Origin: Pilaira anomala
Taxonomy: Eukaryota > Mucoromycota > Mucoromycetes > Mucorales > Mucoraceae
Length of the DNA stretch: 29,275 nt
Direction of reading: 5' to 3'
Assembly: GCA_025716855.1 (NCBI GenBank)
Contig: JAIXMQ010000143.1
Location: 1 to 29,275, forward strand
A program made the position numbers and the translations under genes. The notes under the pieces are model-generated. The model saw only the letters and a program-made list of their open reading frames with translations, searched no databases and was not told where the DNA came from. How positions within the stretch are numbered: position 1 is the first letter of the stretch; each line of letters opens with the position of its first letter. Shown here piece by piece: positions 19,969 to 28,339 of the stretch.

Positions 19969-20311
19969 GCTGTTGTTGCTGTTGTTGTTGTTGTTGTTGT
20001 TGTTGTTGATTTTGAGTAGTAGATGAGCTATTATCGCTATCATATTCTTCTCCTTCATATACACATGTTTGAATCGTTGTCTTTTTTCTCCATATCGAAT
20101 TCTCACTATTTTTTTGTTTTTTTTTTATAAAAAAAAATCGCGTATATATAATAATGAGGGATTGCATAAATTAGAAAAAACTAAATAGACTGCATAATTT
20201 TATATATATATATATATATTTATTTTACGTTGGTTTACTTGGTGTTTCTATTTCATTTGTTGTTAAAGTACTCGTGACCGATGAAGGTGAAGTTGTACCT
20301 GAAATAGTCAT
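16734..20311 (-). CDS. Jsn1/Puf1-like RNA-binding protein with two RRMs and a Pumilio-type repeat domain
   Basis: Complement(join(16734..17402,17468..17856,17928..18113,18181..18669,18759..19164,19265..20105,20229..20311)) gives 1020 residues. All six introns are GT-AG and every junction keeps phase. RRM1 spans about 330-408 (SLWIGQL RNP2, CAFINF RNP1). RRM2 spans about 442-520 (ALWVGNI, CGFINF); its W444 is made by splicing. Residues about 607-945 form Pumilio-type repeats, with GNTVIQRLFE, NGTWAAQKII, FGNYVVQCCL, FGARAVRATL and HGVSLVQKIL as RNA-facing helices. Such proteins bind mRNA 3' UTRs and control localisation and decay; yeast Jsn1/Puf1 has the same RRM-plus-PUF layout. The N-terminal 308 residues are disordered: a SIWRKK motif near 31, polyglutamine (about 61-88) and two RPRA(E/Q)(T/S) basophilic-kinase-like sites. 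The C-terminus has polyalanine before THELDKK. Exon limits are my reconstruction; the assignment rests on domain order. Confidence 0.9.
19928..20011 (-). repeat. (CAA/CAG)n tract encoding about 28 glutamines
   Basis: Minus-strand CAA repeats with two CAG interruptions in exon 2 of the RNA-binding protein gene. The CAG units break the pure repeat. Confidence 0.95.
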
Positions 20312-20526
20312 GTCTAAATTGCTTTTATTCAATCGACTCTCTCTCTTTTTTTTTTTTTTCTTTCTTTTTTTTTTTTTTTTTTTTTTCTTTTTTTTTTTGT
20401 GAAAAAGTCGGTGGAACTTGAAAGTATAAGACTACTTCGAGAAAAAAAAAATATGTAAAATACTAAAGAAAAGAAAGTTTTTTTAAAAAAAAATAAAAAA
20501 GGATTATTATTTTTTTAAAGAAAAAA

Positions 20527-20563
<37 letters not shown>

Positions 20564-21052
20564 TCCTAAAAATACATATTTTTTTGAACAAAATATATAA
20601 AGTTATAATAATATGGAAGCAGGGGCGTTCAATTCGGCGGGGTAAAACTTATAATGTTTTTTTTTTTACTTTAAAATTCAGATAGTTAAACGTTGTTGTT
20701 GTTGTTCTTTTTAATACACTGATGATCATACAATACATATTACTTGTTTTTATGAATCGTCTCGATTTAAATGATAAATATGGTCCAAATCATAGTTTTT
20801 ATTTTTTGGTATTCCGGGTTCACATAAAGTACCTTCGATTTTAAAAAGGGAAGCCTTTTTTATTATTTAATTCAAACAACCCCGAATGTTTGACAAAAAA
20901 AAACATCTTCTTTTTGGTAACTTTGGTAATTTGGGACCCAGTTTGTAACTTTTAACGTTTCTAAGCAACTCAAAAGTTGACGTGTCAGTTCACAAAGCAT
21001 CAATGAGAAACGTACTGCTTTAAAAAAAAAAAAAAAAATGACCTATCTCCAA
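20312..21052. promoter_or_regulatory. Upstream region of the minus-strand RNA-binding protein gene
   Basis: Very long T/C-rich tract (about 20341-20398) and a GA tract (about 20529-20563) lie just upstream of the start codon, so the leader would be A/G-rich. The remainder is AT-rich without a convincing ORF. No distinct TATA box was identified. Confidence 0.45.
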
Positions 21053-21200
21053 CTATTTAAAAAATGCAAACGGCCAAAAGAATTGTTGTTTTGTTGCTGC
21101 ACCTGTCACATCTTCTTCTAACCCAGAGTATTCCATTGCCGCGGATAGATGGCGAGCTTTTAAAAGCACTCTTTGATAATCAATATGCTTTTGATCTTTA
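21053..21200 (-). pseudogene. Unrecognised C-terminal coding fragment
   Basis: Behind an acceptor-like ATTAATAG on the minus strand, 48 non-repetitive codons begin KDQKHIDYQRVLLKARHLSA and end FFWPFAFFK with a TAG at 21053-21055. Further fragments upstream on the same strand, around 21270-21480, look protein-like (KAVKIASHLHDFITTQTLID; QQIALGVMPLKLLESDF) but are broken by stops and shifts. I read this as the remains of a helical protein gene that I cannot name; a real multi-exon gene with introns I missed is possible. Confidence 0.35.
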
Positions 21201-21788
21201 CTATTAATGATATCAATTATTGTTAAAGTTAATCTATTTTATTCAGGAAAGTCAATATGCATAATAAAATAGTTTTAAACCAACATGCAAGAATATAAAG
21301 TCGGATTCTAACAGTTTCAATGGCATTACTCCTAAAGCAATCTGTTGTTATTATTGTTGTCGTCGTTGAAACTGCTGCAAAGAATAAAAGCTCATTCTAT
21401 TCCAAGTCGATGAGAGTTTGAGTCGTTATAAAATCATGTAAGTGTGACGCAATTTTTACAGCCTTTACAGGTTGCTTGAAAAATAGAAATGAACCCTTTT
21501 TTTCTCTCTTTTATCTTGAAATCATATGACTTGATGTGACGATTCTATCTCATCAGCATATTATTCTAAGCTTATTTTTTTTATCTTTTTCCTTTTTTTT
21601 TTTTCATTCTTCTTTTTCTCTACTTTTTTTCAAGATATATTCACTTTCACCTTTTTATTTTTATTTTTATTTTTTAAAAAAGAAAGAGTTTATAAAAAAG
21701 AGTTGAAAAAAAAAGAAGAAGAAAAAAAAAAAAAAAAAGAGAGAGAGAGAGAGATATCTATTAAAGCAAAAAAAAGAAAAAAAGAAAA
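21201..21788. other. Upstream region of the Yippee-like gene
   Basis: T-rich then A/G-rich sequence, with a (GA)n tract at about 21739-21754. TTTATAAAAAAG at about 21688-21699 could be the TATA element, roughly 95 bp before the ATG. Confidence 0.45.
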
Positions 21789-22392
21789 ATGGGGTTTTCA
21801 TATCGTACTTATCTTGAAAGTTCCTCTTCTATCTATGCATGTGGCAAGTGTAAAACTCATTTATCTACAGCTGAATCAGTGATATCCAAAGTAAAGCAAT
21901 AATAATAATAATAATACAACTTTATTACTTAACTGGTTATATTAGCAATTCCAAGGAAAGCATGGTCCAGCATTTTTAGTTGAAACAGTGTAAAAAAAAA
22001 AAAAAAAAAATTGAACAAGTGATTTAATTAAAAACACATGAACTTATAAAGTAATCTTCTCCTTTTTTTTTTCTTCTTCTTCTTCTTCTTCTTCTTCTTC
22101 ATAGAGTTAATATTGAATTGGGTAAAGCAGAAGATAGAGAAATGACATCTGGGTTACATAGGGTCAAAGATATTTCATGCATCAAATGTTCAATGATGCT
22201 TGGTTGGACATATGTTGGTCTTCTATATATTTCATATCCTCTTTTTTTTTTTTTTTTTAGGATTCATTAATTTGTTTATTTTTATAGGTAAAAGCTTATA
22301 ACAGTGATAACAAGTATAAAGAAGGAAAGTTCATATTGGAAAAGAAATTACTTGTTGATGTAACTCCAAAACTTGAAAGAGAAACCGCGTAA
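21789..22392 (+). CDS. Yippee-like zinc-binding protein; join(21789..21890,21946..21989,22105..22213,22288..22392)
   Basis: Encodes 119 residues, the normal length for the Yippee/YPEL family. Two zinc-ligand pairs are present: C18-x2-C21 (YACGKCKTHLST) and C74-x2-C77 (ISCIKCSMMLGW). The family blocks FQGKHGPAFL, VVNIELGKAEDREM, TSGLHRVKDI and VKAYNSDNKYKEGKFILE follow in order. Yippee proteins form a beta-rich, zinc-stabilised fold like the CULT/Mis18 domains. In fungi the homologue Moh1 associates with the GID/CTLH ubiquitin ligase, so a role around that ligase is possible by homology only. Three introns (55, 115 and 74 nt) keep phase. The third uses the unusual donor GTTGGT and restores W-T-Y-V-K-A-Y across the junction. 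AATAAA occurs near 22469-22475. Identification is firm and exon ends are well constrained by the family. Confidence 0.93.
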
Positions 22393-23112
22393 AAAAATAT
22401 CACACACAATAATCCTATATCATTGAACTACACAGAATCTAAAAAGAATCGTGATAAACCTCTTATTAAATAAAACTCACTCACACATCCCCCCTCCCCC
22501 CTTTTTTTTTTCAAGTAATTTTTGACTCTCGTTGACCAAGAAACGCCAAATCTTGACAACAGTTTAAAAAAAAAAAGCCCCAATTTGTGCAATCAAGTAA
22601 AATAACATTTTACGTTAATAGTTATTCATTGAAAAAAAGATGCGGGTTACTTATAGATTGCAATTTAACTAAAAACTAGCATTAAATTAATTGCGGCTCT
22701 ATTGATAGCCGCATTATGTATGATGATACATACATTCATAGCTACACATATCATGATGAGAGATAAACTATTTGTATTCTGACCTTCATCTTAATGATAT
22801 GTGTCATTCTATAGACTATATCACCCAAAAGAACGAATGGACTACAGAATTTTTCCATTTACCGAGATAATAGCTGATAATAAACCATTCTCATAAATAG
22901 AACCATTTAAATACAAGTTCATATACATAGTTGCTTAATAAGAAAAGAAAACACTTTTCTTTCGATTAAAATACCTTTATTTGACAACAACTTGACAAAG
23001 TGACTCGCTTCGTGACATCACATTAAAATTTTTCGATTTTTTTCAAGAAAAAAAGACTATAGAAAAAATCCAACCTCTTTTTTTTTTTTTGTACCCTAAC
23101 TTTTTTGTATAT
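22393..23112. other. Intergenic region with three perfect inverted repeats
   Basis: About 720 bp between Yippee and OLA1 without a supported gene. Notable are hairpin-forming repeats at 22692-22804, listed separately. T-rich tracts lie at about 23078-23090. Confidence 0.55.
22692..22804. repeat. Cluster of three inverted repeats
   Basis: TGCGGCT (22692-22698) pairs with AGCCGCA (22707-22713) over an 8-nt loop. TATGTAT (22715-22721) pairs with ATACATA (22726-22732) over 4 nt. ACACATATCAT (22744-22754) pairs with ATGATATGTGT (22794-22804) over 39 nt. All three stems are perfect. Confidence 0.75.
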
Positions 23113-23205
23113 TATATAAAGTAAGTTTGATGATGAATAAAAAAAGGCACCATTTAAAAAAAAAAAAAAAAAAAAAAAGTAAACTAAATAAAATTTTCAA
23201 TAGTC
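23113..23205 (+). promoter_or_regulatory. OLA1 core promoter and leader
   Basis: TATATAAA at 23113-23120 is a good TATA box 86 bp before the ATG. The leader then contains a run of about 20 A residues (about 23156-23178), a sequence that is often nucleosome-poor upstream of strongly expressed fungal genes. Confidence 0.55.
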
Positions 23206-23543
23206 ATGCCTCCCAAGAAGCTTGCTAAAGAAGAAAAGGTCATGCTTGGTCGTCCCTCCAACAACTTGAAGATTGGTGTTGTTGGTCTTCCTAACGTTGG
23301 TAAGTCTACTTTCTTCAACGCTCTTACAAACGCTTCTGCTGCTGCTGAGAACTATCCTTTCTGTACTATTGGTAAGTAAAATAAAAATATTGACGTGTTT
23401 CTATATGAGAAAAAAAAAATTTTGACAATTATATAAAATAGATCCCGAGGAGTCCCGTGTTGCTGTTCCTGATGATCGTTTTGACTGGTTAGTTAAGCAC
23501 ACCAAGCCTAACAAGGTTATTCCTGCTTTCGTAAGTAACATAC

Positions 23544-23580
<37 letters not shown>

Positions 23581-24591
23581 AGAGAGGGGGTGTTGGATTT
23601 GGAAGAAAAGTCATATTTATCAAATTTTTTTTTTCTGTATTAGTTGACTGTCATTGATATTGCTGGTCTTGTCAAGGGTGCTGCTTCTGGTGCTGGTTTA
23701 GGTAACGCTTTCTTATCTCACATTAAGGCTGTCGATGCTATTTTCCATGTTGTTCGTGCTTTCGATGAAGCCGATGTGATTCACGTTGAAGGTGAATTAG
23801 ATCCTATTCGTGATATGCAAATTATTCGTGAGGAATTACGTTTAAAGGATATTGAATTTGTTACAAAGCAAGCTGCCGAATTAGCCAAGGATGCTCGTCG
23901 TATTGGTAACGGTGGTAATGCACAAGATAAGGCCAAGAAGGAAGAACTTGTGACCGTCAGCAAGGTCCTTGAATGGATTCAAAACGGTAACGATGTTCGT
24001 CATGGTGAATGGACCAACAAGGAAATTGAGGTCATTAACGGTCTTCATCTTATTACTGCCAAGCCTGTCATTTACCTTGCTAACTTGTCTGAAAGAGATT
24101 ATATCCGTAAGAAGAACAAGTGGCTTCCCAAGATCAAAGCTTGGATTGATGAAAACTCCAAGGGTGATATGATGATTCCTTACTCTGGTGCTTATGAATC
24201 TCGTCTCACGGCTGCCTCTCCTGAGGAGAAGGCTGAAATCGAGAAGGAGAACAATGCTCCCTCTGTTATGCCCAAGATTATTGTTCAAGGTTATAATGCT
24301 CTTCAATTATGTTATTATTTCACAGCTGGTCCTCAAGAAGTCAGAGCTTGGACTATCCGTAAATTCACCAAGGCTCCTCAAGCTGCTGGTGTCATTCACT
24401 CCGATTTCGAGCGTGGTTTCATTATGGCTGAAGTCATGAAGTATAACGATTTGAAGGAATTAGGTACTGAAAGTGCTGTTAAGGCTGCTGGCAAGTATAT
24501 GCAAAAGGGTAAAGATTACGTTGTTGAAGATGGTGATATTATCTTCTTCAAGTTCAACGTCACTGCTTCTGCCGGTCCCAAGAAGAAGTAG
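23206..24591 (+). CDS. OLA1: Obg-like ATPase 1 (OLA1/YchF); join(23206..23371,23442..23530,23644..24591)
   Basis: Encodes 400 residues, close to the usual length of about 395. G1 P-loop GLPNVGKST (near 29-37) and G3 DIAGLVKGA (near 90) are intact. The G4 position reads NLSE instead of NKxD, the change by which YchF/OLA1 proteins prefer ATP to GTP. A coiled-coil insertion follows G3 ([20 protein letters not shown]), and the C-terminal TGS domain runs from about residue 304 ([37 protein letters not shown]). OLA1 binds ribosomes and is linked to translation control and stress responses; it is cytosolic. The two introns (70 and 113 nt) have consensus GTAAGT donors and keep phase; the second contains about 30 consecutive A. 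Codons are strongly biased (AAG, GGT, CTT, GTC/GTT, AAC), unlike the AT-ending codons of neighbouring genes, consistent with high expression. AATAAA lies at 24632-24637. Confidence 0.97.
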
Positions 24592-24639
24592 ATATTTTAT
24601 TTTATTTTTATTTTAAAGAGCATTTTTAGATAATAAACA

Positions 24640-24691
<52 letters not shown>

Positions 24692-24975
24692 ACCATGTAT
24701 ATATATATATATATTTGATAAAAGTATTTGGAAATCGTTGTGTTTAACTATTATAAATATTACATTTTTATCGTAATAAACACTGGTAAGATTTATTTAT
24801 TACCATGAACAGGTTATTTTAACTTGCTAAAAGAACATGTAATCAATGTGACACGATGATTGGCACTGTTTTTTCTGCATTAATAATATCAGGCACGGAC
24901 CTGAAGAACGATATTAAACGATATGCAAAAGACAAAATAAATTTCTCGATTTTTAACATTTTTTTATTTTCGTAA
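24592..24975. other. OLA1 3' flank and spacer
   Basis: Contains the OLA1 polyadenylation signal, a T run then an A run of about 36 (about 24641-24690), and an (AT)n tract near 24698-24715. No gene is seen. Confidence 0.6.
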
Positions 24976-25890
24976 CTACTCTCTCTTTATTTCATAGTTC
25001 GGATACTTTTCAGAGAGGTATTTTTTATATGCATCACGTTTGGCAGCTTGAACAGCCTTTCGAAAAGCATTTCCAGCCTCTCGACGTTTAACATACCAGA
25101 TTATAATACGATCTATACCTCTAGCGTGACGCCAACGACGATAACAGCGATCTCGCTCAGCAACAAGATCTTGTAGTTCTTGAGTCCAAAAGTGTTCTTT
25201 CCAATAGCCAGGTGGAGGACGAATCTTCTTATCAACAGAGACATCACCAATGACACCAGCGCCATCATTTTCTACAGACCCCAAAGCCTCAGAAAACCCT
25301 GATAAAGGACATGAGGTGGTGGTGGTGGTGGTGGTGGTGGTGGTAGGGTTCATTAAAGCATTTGAGGACAGCAGGAGGTTGTTGTTATAAGGAGAAAGAG
25401 CAAATAAATCAGGTTCAGCAACCGTGTTGTGATCTTGGTTTTGAGTAGTAGCATCGGAAAGAACAGCGGCTTTGGCCAAATGTATCTGCAGAGCAGCAAT
25501 CGTATCTTGATTTTTTTTAAAGGTAGTCTTGAGTTGGAGGTTCTCGGCGATGGCAAGTGACAGAAGGGATAGAGTACGAGCCTCATTTTTTTCTATTTGT
25601 CTTTGGAGATTCAATATGCCACTTACAACTGCCATTTTGAGCTGACTATCAACAGAAGAGGCGAGTTTTGTTTCAAATTGAGAGAATGAAAAGGAGACTT
25701 CAAGAGGAACTTCCTGACGACCATTTGATATTGTTTTTTGAAGTAGTGTGGGGCTTAAACAATCCTGATTTTGTGTAACCAGAGCAGCAGCCGGATGAGA
25801 ACTTTTGGTTGGAACTTTGGGCCTACCTGGGGCAGATTTATTTTTATCAAGGGGGACCTTATTACGTGGCTTGGTGTTGTTTGTAGCCAT
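24976..25890 (-). CDS. 304-residue protein with a retroelement-like C-terminal linker segment
   Basis: An uninterrupted frame. The N-terminus is basic and disordered (KPRNKVPLDKNKSAPGRPK). Residues about 65-145 are helical with heptad-like leucines (LNLQRQIEKNEARTLSLLSL). A tract of ten threonines (near 182-191) precedes the C-terminal 84 residues. That end (WKEHFWTQELQDL at about 230, then RDRCYRRWRHARG and AFRKAVQAAKR) resembles the stretch between the endonuclease and reverse transcriptase in non-LTR retrotransposon ORF2 proteins, a match I make from memory. Neither an endonuclease nor an RT domain is encoded, and translation stops 12 codons after AYKKYLS. It could be an exapted element-derived gene, a chimeric ORF, or a lineage-specific element protein. 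A non-LTR ORF1 relic lies 2.4 kb away on the same strand. No promoter motif was recognised. Confidence 0.6.
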   Translation of the reverse strand: MATNNTKPRNKVPLDKNKSAPGRPKVPTKSSHPAAALVTQNQDCLSPTLLQKTISNGRQEVPLEVSFSFSQFETKLASSVDSQLKMAVVSGILNLQRQIEKNEARTLSLLSLAIAENLQLKTTFKKNQDTIAALQIHLAKAAVLSDATTQNQDHNTVAEPDLFALSPYNNNLLLSSNALMNPTTTTTTTTTTSCPLSGFSEALGSVENDGAGVIGDVSVDKKIRPPPGYWKEHFWTQELQDLVAERDRCYRRWRHARGIDRIIIWYVKRREAGNAFRKAVQAAKRDAYKKYLSEKYPNYEIKRE

Positions 25891-26801
25891 ATTAATAAAT
25901 CGACAAAAGTGCTGTAAGTCTATGAGTTTTGAAGCTAGAAACTTGAAAAATACACCTGTATTCAGTTGAAGTCACTCTAAGTTGAGGTTTTTTTTTTAAA
26001 AAAAAAACGGAGTTACAACGGATCTTTAATGAAGCAATGAACGAATGTCAAAATCTCGTTATGCAAGTAACCTGACTAGAACAAGCTTGAGAAAGAAGTA
26101 CTTTATAGATTTGAAGTACAACAAAAGAAAGCTAGCTAATTTTTTTTTTTTTTCACAAGACTGAATCACCAGAAGTCGAGATATAAAAAAATGGACAAAT
26201 TAAAAAATATTTTTAGCGGAAAGAAAGAAGGTTGGGGGCTGTTAACTCAGTTAAACGAATAAAAAAAAAATAACAATGCATAATATGTTTCTGGTAACAT
26301 AGGATAATGTGATATACTTGGGGACAAGTTGAAAAGTCTATCTTGAAAAAAAAAACAGACAGATATGATCAATACATAATGCATGTATATTACATATGGT
26401 TGCTTGTAAATACAAATAAAATGTAATCATGTATTGAAATCACGAAAGAATTCTCTTATTAAAGCGATCTGCTTTATTTACAGTACCGTTTTCAGAAGAG
26501 GATAAAACAAAAAATTATCATACTTGTCCCTGTTGCTTCAAGAGTGCTTATTGCTACTTTTACCAATATAACCATTTAACACTTAATGTTAATAGAAGTA
26601 AATGAAGTACCCACATACTAGTATTATTCAGGATATTTTTAAAGTGTCAACTGTATGCTGTGAGTAATAATGTTCATCTATTTCAAAGCTAGCTCAAAAT
26701 TAAAATTTCTGTCAATAATATAAAAATGCATAATTGTTTGACGAAAATAAATCATTTCTCTCCCCCCCCCCTTTTTTTTTTCTTTTGTCCTGAATAAAAA
26801 T
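25891..26801. other. Intergenic region without a recognised gene
   Basis: About 910 bp, AT-rich. Contains T11-A10 (about 25988-26007) and a C9 run near 26763-26770 just before the F-box relic. No coding or RNA feature was found. Confidence 0.5.
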
Positions 26802-27425
26802 AATGAATATTCCTATCGAGATCTACCTCCAAATATTTCAACATCACATAAATCGTGATTTTAAGCAATGCCTTACTGTCTCTAAAGACTAGAATGCTGC
26901 TGCGACTAGAACTTACTTTCAAAATATCACCGTTACTGATAACAATGGTAAAATTCTAAAATCATCACACCTTGAAGATAGACAAAGCTCCAAACATTGT
27001 ATTTGGACCAAAATACTAAATCTTTCAACGTTGCCAGGAAGATGCTGTATCAAAGACGATAGAGAAAACTCGCCAACGGACTTCACCAAGGAGCAATTTG
27101 TGAAGTTTATCACATACTTGCCAAACTTGAAAAAAAAAAATTGAAGTACGCAGTTATGTGGAGAACAAAACATTCTATTTGAGATATTTACTTGAAGTAA
27201 ACTCGAATGATTACTTATAACTCAAATTGAAGAGATTAGTTTTGGCCCTGAGTATTTATGGGATGATTGTAAAATATACAGTGATTTTTACTTTAAATAT
27301 CCGGGGCCTCTCTCAGACATATCGCTATTTATCATAAACCTGAATCATGTATCAACTCCAAGCATGATGGAATTATAAATTATTTACAGCAGTTTAGAAA
27401 CTTGACCTGTTTCTGATAATATTAT
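26802..27425 (+). pseudogene. Second F-box/LRR-like pseudogene
   Basis: From ATG 26802 the reading is MNIPIEIYLQIFQHHINRDF then KQCLTVSKD, a typical fungal F-box start. The next codon is TAG (26886-26888) where such F-boxes carry tryptophan before N-A-A-A-T, so a TGG-to-TAG change is likely. The frame then stays open through FQNITVTDNNGKIL to about 27145, where an A-rich run leads into a stop. Later pieces in other frames still look like the same protein (EEISFGPEYLWDDCKIYSDF near 27226-27285, and YLQQFRNLTCF near 27380-27415). It does not closely resemble the two F-box genes at 2765-6205, so it is a different family member, broken by at least one nonsense change and two or more frameshifts. 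Confidence 0.7.
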
Positions 27426-27818
27426 ATTGACTACTACATCTTTGAAGTGGATATATTTTGAATCTAACCTTTAACAAGTTCACTTGCCAAAAGTATAAAG
27501 ACTATTTGCTAGTTTAATTTCTATTTGAATAATTCAAACATTTGAGTTCATATTTATAATATAATGTATGCTTTAACTTTTGATTGAAGATAGTTTAGAA
27601 GTTTATCAATTGTTGTTTTGGTTATTGTTAAAACAGAAGCTTAAGACAGATAGCATTTCCAGTTTTTTGTCTTCGTTTGTAGTCAAGAATAAAACATATA
27701 CTCAATCAGCAGGTAGTTTTGGAAAGTGAAGCATAGAATTGATCGTGTGCAAAAAGTGGCTCTCTTGAGCGGATTGGCTTGGAATTTGTTGATCGGTCAC
27801 TGCTAACAATAACCTTGA
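27426..27818. other. Intergenic region between the F-box relic and the retroelement
   Basis: About 390 bp of AT-rich sequence, possibly including further decayed 3' parts of the F-box relic. No intact feature is seen. Confidence 0.45.
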
Positions 27819-27923
27819 TTTTTTTTTTTTTTTTTTTTTTTTTTGTATAATAAATAATAAAAGGGAATAAAAGCGAAAAAAAAAATATTAGTCTGGATTA
27901 TGATTGTCTTTTTTTAACAATGC

Positions 27924-28025
27924 GTTGCATTGAGCCCGATAGGTATGGCATCGGTGTGCTAGCACATCGATCGTTGAAGGTATTTTCAATGCAACAATCG
28001 GTTGTTGCACACCTCGTTGCATTGA
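27924..28025. repeat. Inverted and direct copies of GTTGCATTGA, plus a 12-bp palindrome
   Basis: GTTGCATTGA occurs at 27924-27933 and 28016-28025, with its exact complement TCAATGCAAC at 27986-27995 between them. TGTGCTAGCACA at 27955-27966 is a perfect palindrome. They lie in the non-coding 3' part of the retroelement relic. Confidence 0.7.
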
Positions 28026-28339
28026 CATATCGTTGTATTGGAATCTCTATCTCTAGGTCTACATCCATGGTCGATCTTATGTCACTTGGTGCATGCTTAG
28101 AAGCGCTGGATCCCGAAATAAACGTACATACATGTGCCTTTGTCCTGAACATCCTCTTCAAACATCATAATATCTTCTGTCATCGTATCCTCTTTGTTAC
28201 CAGAAACACTAGAGTTTTTCAAAGCTCTTACGCTTAACTAGTTGAGTAACATATGTCTCAGCTACCGGAAGAATACTACCCTCATCTCAATATTTATCGA
28301 ATTTATCTTCTCCTGATTCTGTTCCTCAGAGTCCATAAA

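Noticed and set aside
23781..24439. Antisense and shifted ORFs inside OLA1
   Set aside because: They are shadows of the OLA1 frame, produced by its biased codon use.
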